Below, piece after piece: positions 59,941-64,000 of a stretch of 64,000 nt of DNA. Position numbers and translations under genes: made by a program. The notes under the pieces were generated by a model that worked only from the letters and a program-made list of their open reading frames with translations, had not been told where the DNA came from and searched no databases. Position 1 is the first letter of the stretch; the number at the start of each line of letters is the position of its first letter. Source of the DNA: Bigelowiella natans CCMP2755 (taxonomy: Eukaryota > Cercozoa > Chlorarachniophyceae); NCBI GenBank assembly GCA_000320545.1, contig ADNK01002375.1, positions 1-64,000 on the forward strand. The letters run 5' to 3'.

Positions 59941-60724
59941 CAGAAGTCGGTCAGTCAACCAGCCAACCAACCAACCAACAAGCCAGCCACCCACTCACCC
60001 CTGGCTTGAGCTCTGCTATCGTCCAGTTACTGAACGCTGCCATAGTCACGTACGATGACTGCAAGAGAGGAGGAGGAGGAGGAGGAGGAGGAGGAGGAGG
60101 GAAGAGGGCCAGAGCAAAACGAAGATAAAGAACCGTGAGAGGTACCGTGACACATCCAAACATGATTAACAACATCAACACCACCGCTGGTATCATTGTT
60201 ATTGCATTCCCAATCAATGTAATGCTACACCACTCACCACCACCACCACCACCACCAGCAAACTGATCAACTGCTGATTGTTATCGTCTAGACTCTCTCC
60301 GATATTACGTCAGGCAATGCGATTCGAACGACAACGCGAGACTCTTGTAAAGGAGGAATTTGCGCTTGCAGCGCATCCGCTACGGATCGACGTCGTCCAT
60401 GAGTAACCGAGGCTCTGCATATTATCATTATTATTATTTTTTTTTTTTAGTATTTTAATCGTCATCAACATTCGTATAAATGAGAATGAACTGATGATGT
60501 GTGTCGATGATATATGACGCTGCCAAGCGCTGCAGAAACAGTAGCAGAAGAAAGTGTGCATGATGGTCATCATCATCAATCATCATCATCATCACCACGT
60601 TTTATGATATTTTCGCCGTCCTCATGGTTTCCCCCTTCTAACACGACGCCTCCTACCTACTACCTTCTATTGTTCTCCTTCACAGCGAAATCTACGACGT
60701 TGTTGAGGTTCATCGATCTGATCG

Positions 60725-60761
<37 letters not shown>

Positions 60762-60840
60762 AATGACGGTGGTGTCTGTGCAGGAACACCTTGCAAGAGA
60801 TAATGATGATGATGTTTCAGGATGAATGGCGCACACACAC

Positions 60841-60896
<56 letters not shown>

Positions 60897-60942
60897 GGAG
60901 GGAGGGAGAGAGAGAGAGAGAAAGAAGGGGCGCGGGGGAATG

Positions 60943-60975
<33 letters not shown>

Positions 60976-61144
60976 GACATACTGCTGATTAAAGCTGATG
61001 GAGCTGAAGACTTCATTAAATTGCTTGTAGTGGAACTTCTTCAGTCCAAAGAACTTGCGGACCTGAGGAGGGGGAAGGGACACACAGAAAGACGAGAAGA
61101 ACAACAAATCGATCATAAACATAGAGCAAACATGATGAGGACAT

Positions 61145-61194
<50 letters not shown>

Positions 61195-62690
61195 GAGAGA
61201 AAGAAAGAGAGAGAAAGACGGATGGCAGCAGCTGTTCACTTCTTTTTCCCAGTACAAAAAGTGTCAAAATAATTTGTTCCGATTGCGTTATGAAATATCG
61301 TACGTTTGGATCCTTTTGCATAGCTTTGAACAAAGCCTGCTTCTCCACGTCGCCCTTCTCATTCTGGTACTTGCCGAATATGTTCTGGAAGCTCTCGAGG
61401 GTGTGGCGGAATGCAGCCGCATACTCGATGAAGGACTTGACCTTCATCAACCCGCCTTTTACCTTGTCCACCGTGGAGAACCTCTCCTGGAAAGTCTCGA
61501 AGTCAACTTGCTTCAGCTTGAGCTCCGTCCGCAGCTAAGTGATTGCTCTCATTAGTCACCATAAACGTACTTGTTTGACATCGCTAGCAGTCCTCTGGAA
61601 CTGCTCACATTTGCATTCGGTCGCACACCACCGTCACACTCTCCACCAGCTATAGACGCTGGTTATGCACGAATGTGATGACCACTCTCCTCTCGCCGTT
61701 GTGAACCTCCTATTATCACTTACATTAGTGTCATCAGTATCACCTTCGGATTCGTTTTGAGTTCATCGAAGATATGCTCCTTCTCGATGGTTCCCGTGTA
61801 CGGAGTACCGACTCGGATGAGCAAGTCCTGGAACAGATTGAACATGCGAGCCTCTACCTCTACTTGCGGCAGAACCTCCTGAGGAAGGAAGGAGGCAGGG
61901 GGGTGGAGGGAAGGGAAGAGGGGGAGAAAGCGTTTCTGTTAGATTCATTGCATTTCGAGAAACAATCAGGATGGTCATACTAACGATTTTCGTTCGGAGA
62001 ATCGTCGTTTGTTTAAACGCACTACCACTGCTGCTGCTGCTGCTGCTGCTACTACTACTTCTACTTCAGCCATAATGAGCACGCAACCGCCTTACCTTCA
62101 TCGCGTTGGCAAAATGAAGCGACCATGTGATTCCTTCCCACACAGAACCTTTCTGCTCCGCTGTTTGTGTGGTGAATTTGATAATAATTAGAATACCACG
62201 AGAAGAAGAAGAAGAAGAAGAAGAAGAAGAAGAAGAAAACAAATAATAATGTCATCTGTCACACACGCACACACGGGCTGAGAGCCAAACATCTTCAATC
62301 TATTCCGTACTCTTCACTAATATATTGAAAACTGCTTTCTATTCATATAAAAGAGCTGTCTCTATTCACACAGTCTTCGGTGATGGTAGTACTACCCAGC
62401 ATAAACTCGTCTCCTTTCTTTGATTTTTCGACTTTATTGAAGTTATTAGCGACTAGGTTGGCCGCAAGCCACCCCTGTGCTTGATTCTGATCCTTTTGGT
62501 CGGAGTAGCGGCACGCTCTCTTCAGCGAGACTAGGCGCCATTTCGAAGTCTTTGGGAACTTGAGGATTCTGTCGTAGTACTTGATCATCACGGTCAGGAG
62601 CTCTTCTCTGAGCTTCTCAGGCATGAGTCCTGGAAGGCTGGTAGAGTGTCTGGTGTACATAGAGGATGGATAATGGTGAGATATATGTAT

Positions 62691-62732
<42 letters not shown>

Positions 62733-63247
62733 TATTAATCAAGCAAGATTATTGCAACAATCGCGACAGTAATAATTGGCTATGTACTGGCAGAGAACAG
62801 AACAATACTCTCGAAGCTGGTATTCATGACACAGAGTCAAGATGCGAAAATCTTGACAGGTCAAAATGTCGGCAAAACTCAACTCAACGCAATCAATCAA
62901 TCAATCTATCTATCTATCTATCATCGGCGGTTTCACTGTCCTCCTCTTCCTCTCTATTATCAATAATACGATATTAACTGTTCAAATGCTCTCGCTCCCT
63001 TAGAAGCTAAGACACTTGGTGCTTTTCTGCCGTATATATCGTTCGTCAGATAACACAACACAACGCAATACAAACATCACAACCGCGACACAACCAAACC
63101 GACGAAAAACCACAGAAAATACTCCCCGCAAGCAACAGCTCGCAGCCATATGTGCTCATGTACGTATAAAGTGTCGCTTAAAGGTGCTGCTGTCGATGAT
63201 GTCGGACTCACTCAGATGCCTCCCATTCGACACTATTTCCCAATCAT

Positions 63248-63278
<31 letters not shown>

Positions 63279-63928
63279 AGCAGCATCGCAGAGAGACATC
63301 GTAGCGCAACACAGGATTGACATATGCATTGAAATCAGTGTTCCATTATGCAAACCACCACCACCACCACCACCACAACCCCATGATCCATCAGTCATTT
63401 CCAAGAGGCAAGGGGAAGCAACAGCAAGCGATCAACCAAATCATCATATTCACCAACGAAAACAACAGCAGGCCATATCTAGTCGATTTGAAGATACCAC
63501 TGCTACCACTCAATACAACCCCCCCCCCCCCCCCCCTTTTCTCTCTGATTGCAAAGAGGAAGAAGAAGAAGAATCAGAAGAATGATCACACCTGAATTCA
63601 TTGCCCCCTATGAAGACAACGAGAGGGTATTGGTAGCTGCCGAGGAAGTTCCTTAGAGTATCGAAGCCCTTCCTAGTGATGCTGCAAGACTGCAGGTAGA
63701 GGCGATTTAGAAATGGCGCCACCTTTGCGTCGGTATCATCTTGAGCTTGCTGCAGGCCAAAGCAGAGGTGTTCCACCCCCTGGTCTCCGATGGGGTTGCC
63801 GCAGAGCCAAAGCTCTTCGATCGTAATGACTTGCGTGATGAGGTCGGTGATGGAGGGAACGGCTTCAGGGCCGACGTAGTTGCAGGTTAGATTAAGGCTG
63901 ATTAGGTTCTCCTCCTCCTAATGAGATG

Positions 63929-63963
<35 letters not shown>

Positions 63964-64000
63964 ATGATGATGACGATGATGATGGCGTGTGATTAGAAGA
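57787..64000 (-). CDS. Large multi-exon gene with LRR and degenerate EF-hand-like parts, 5' end outside window
   Basis: Transcribed leftward from beyond the right edge. Exon 63585-63910 is leucine-rich-repeat: LISLNLTCNYVGPEAVPSIT, IEELWLCGNPIGDQGVEHLC, LNRLYLQSCSITRKGFDTLR. Exon 62340-62650 has LPGLMPEKLREELLTVMIKY. Two paired EF-hand-like units follow: MFNLFQDLLIRVGTPYTGTI with EKEHIFDELKTNPK (61750-61875), and FQNIFGKYQNEKGDVEKQAL with FKAMQKDPNV (61305-61535), then VRKFFGLKKFHYKQFNEVFS. Later exons include SVADALQAQIPPLQESRVVV (60.35 kb), TMAAFSNWTIAELKPG, KMVTLTLAVSEFDEGWYYMT (59.35 kb), HVKKVEMDPESKAIRGFVEP (58.95 kb) and the acidic end DEADDDIDLSKIDEVKFEKC at 57787. The LRR exons may belong to the same gene, but exons between 62.7 and 63.5 kb were not found, so two genes remain possible. 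Function unknown. Confidence 0.55.
58163..58215. repeat. (GA)n microsatellite in an intron
   Basis: GA repeat. Another intron of the same gene has (TC)n(TA)n at 58698-58760. Confidence 0.8.
60738..60975. repeat. (ATG)n, (GA)n, (CAT)n microsatellite cluster
   Basis: (ATG)n at 60727-60762, (GA)n at 60845-60921, (ATC)n at 60944-60975, followed by (GA)n at 61148-61222. All lie between exons of the - gene. Confidence 0.8.
62199..62237. repeat. (AAG)n microsatellite, and (TA)n further right
   Basis: (AAG)n at 62201-62237 and (AT)n at 62690-62727, plus (ATC)n at 63244-63266 and (GATGAT)n near 63928-63985. All are outside the recognised exons. Confidence 0.75.

Noticed and set aside
60817-61257. 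146-codon - frame and 106-codon + frame
   Set aside because: Mostly (GA)n and (ATC)n microsatellite. Only the short exon at about 60990-61070 inside it is real.

Overview
The window is nuclear DNA of a microbial eukaryote. Genes are on both strands and split by many spliceosomal introns with ordinary GT/AG borders, often phase-matched. There are no operons, no CRISPR and no bacterial ribosome-binding pattern. Conserved products include the GINS subunit SLD5, a SET/NAP1 histone chaperone, tyrosyl-DNA phosphodiesterase, the beta-2 proteasome subunit, the ciliary protein CFAP410, an ABCB7/ATM1 half-transporter and a Rieske protein. CFAP410 implies that the organism, or a recent ancestor, builds a flagellum. 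I cannot name the species. An intron-rich flagellate or alga is the best guess, and an intron-rich algal lineage such as chlorarachniophytes is possible but unproven.

Layout. 1-6.2 kb: one long + gene of unknown function. 6.2-8.75 kb: a repeat island with a decayed ankyrin-repeat unit. 8.8-13.6 kb: SET and SLD5 on the - strand with a small + gene between them. 14.1-16.4 kb: a + gene with two EF-hand-like helical repeats. 16.4-17.7 kb: a CTAG-rich island. 17.7-23.85 kb: three small - genes, then an FHA-TDP1 gene. 23.9-25.7 kb: a second repeat island. 25.7-34.3 kb: an intronless secreted EGF plus beta-propeller protein, proteasome beta-2, a short - gene, a Rieske protein, CFAP410 and a DUF4326 protein. 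34.7-41.7 kb: the ABC half-transporter. 42.4-46.2 kb: a thioredoxin-like CxxS protein, a helix-turn-helix protein and a tiny zinc-finger-like gene. 47.7-51.2 kb: a CW zinc-finger plus ARID chromatin protein. 52.4-56.9 kb: a pterin synthase fused to a short-chain dehydrogenase. 57.8 kb to the right edge: a large - gene with LRR and EF-hand-like parts.

The most interesting items are the pterin synthase-dehydrogenase fusion, with glutamate where the family usually has its catalytic cysteine, and the CW-ARID fusion. Others are the FHA-TDP1 architecture, a signal-peptide-like first exon on the ABCB7-type transporter, and a 5' element with a UUCG hairpin shared by two unrelated loci. Two compositional patterns also stand out: intergenic islands full of GCTAGC/CATGC words, and compound dinucleotide repeats inside introns, mainly in the right half.

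Gene models were assembled by eye from reading frames, splice signals, phase agreement and family motifs. Outer limits are firmer than the internal exon borders.
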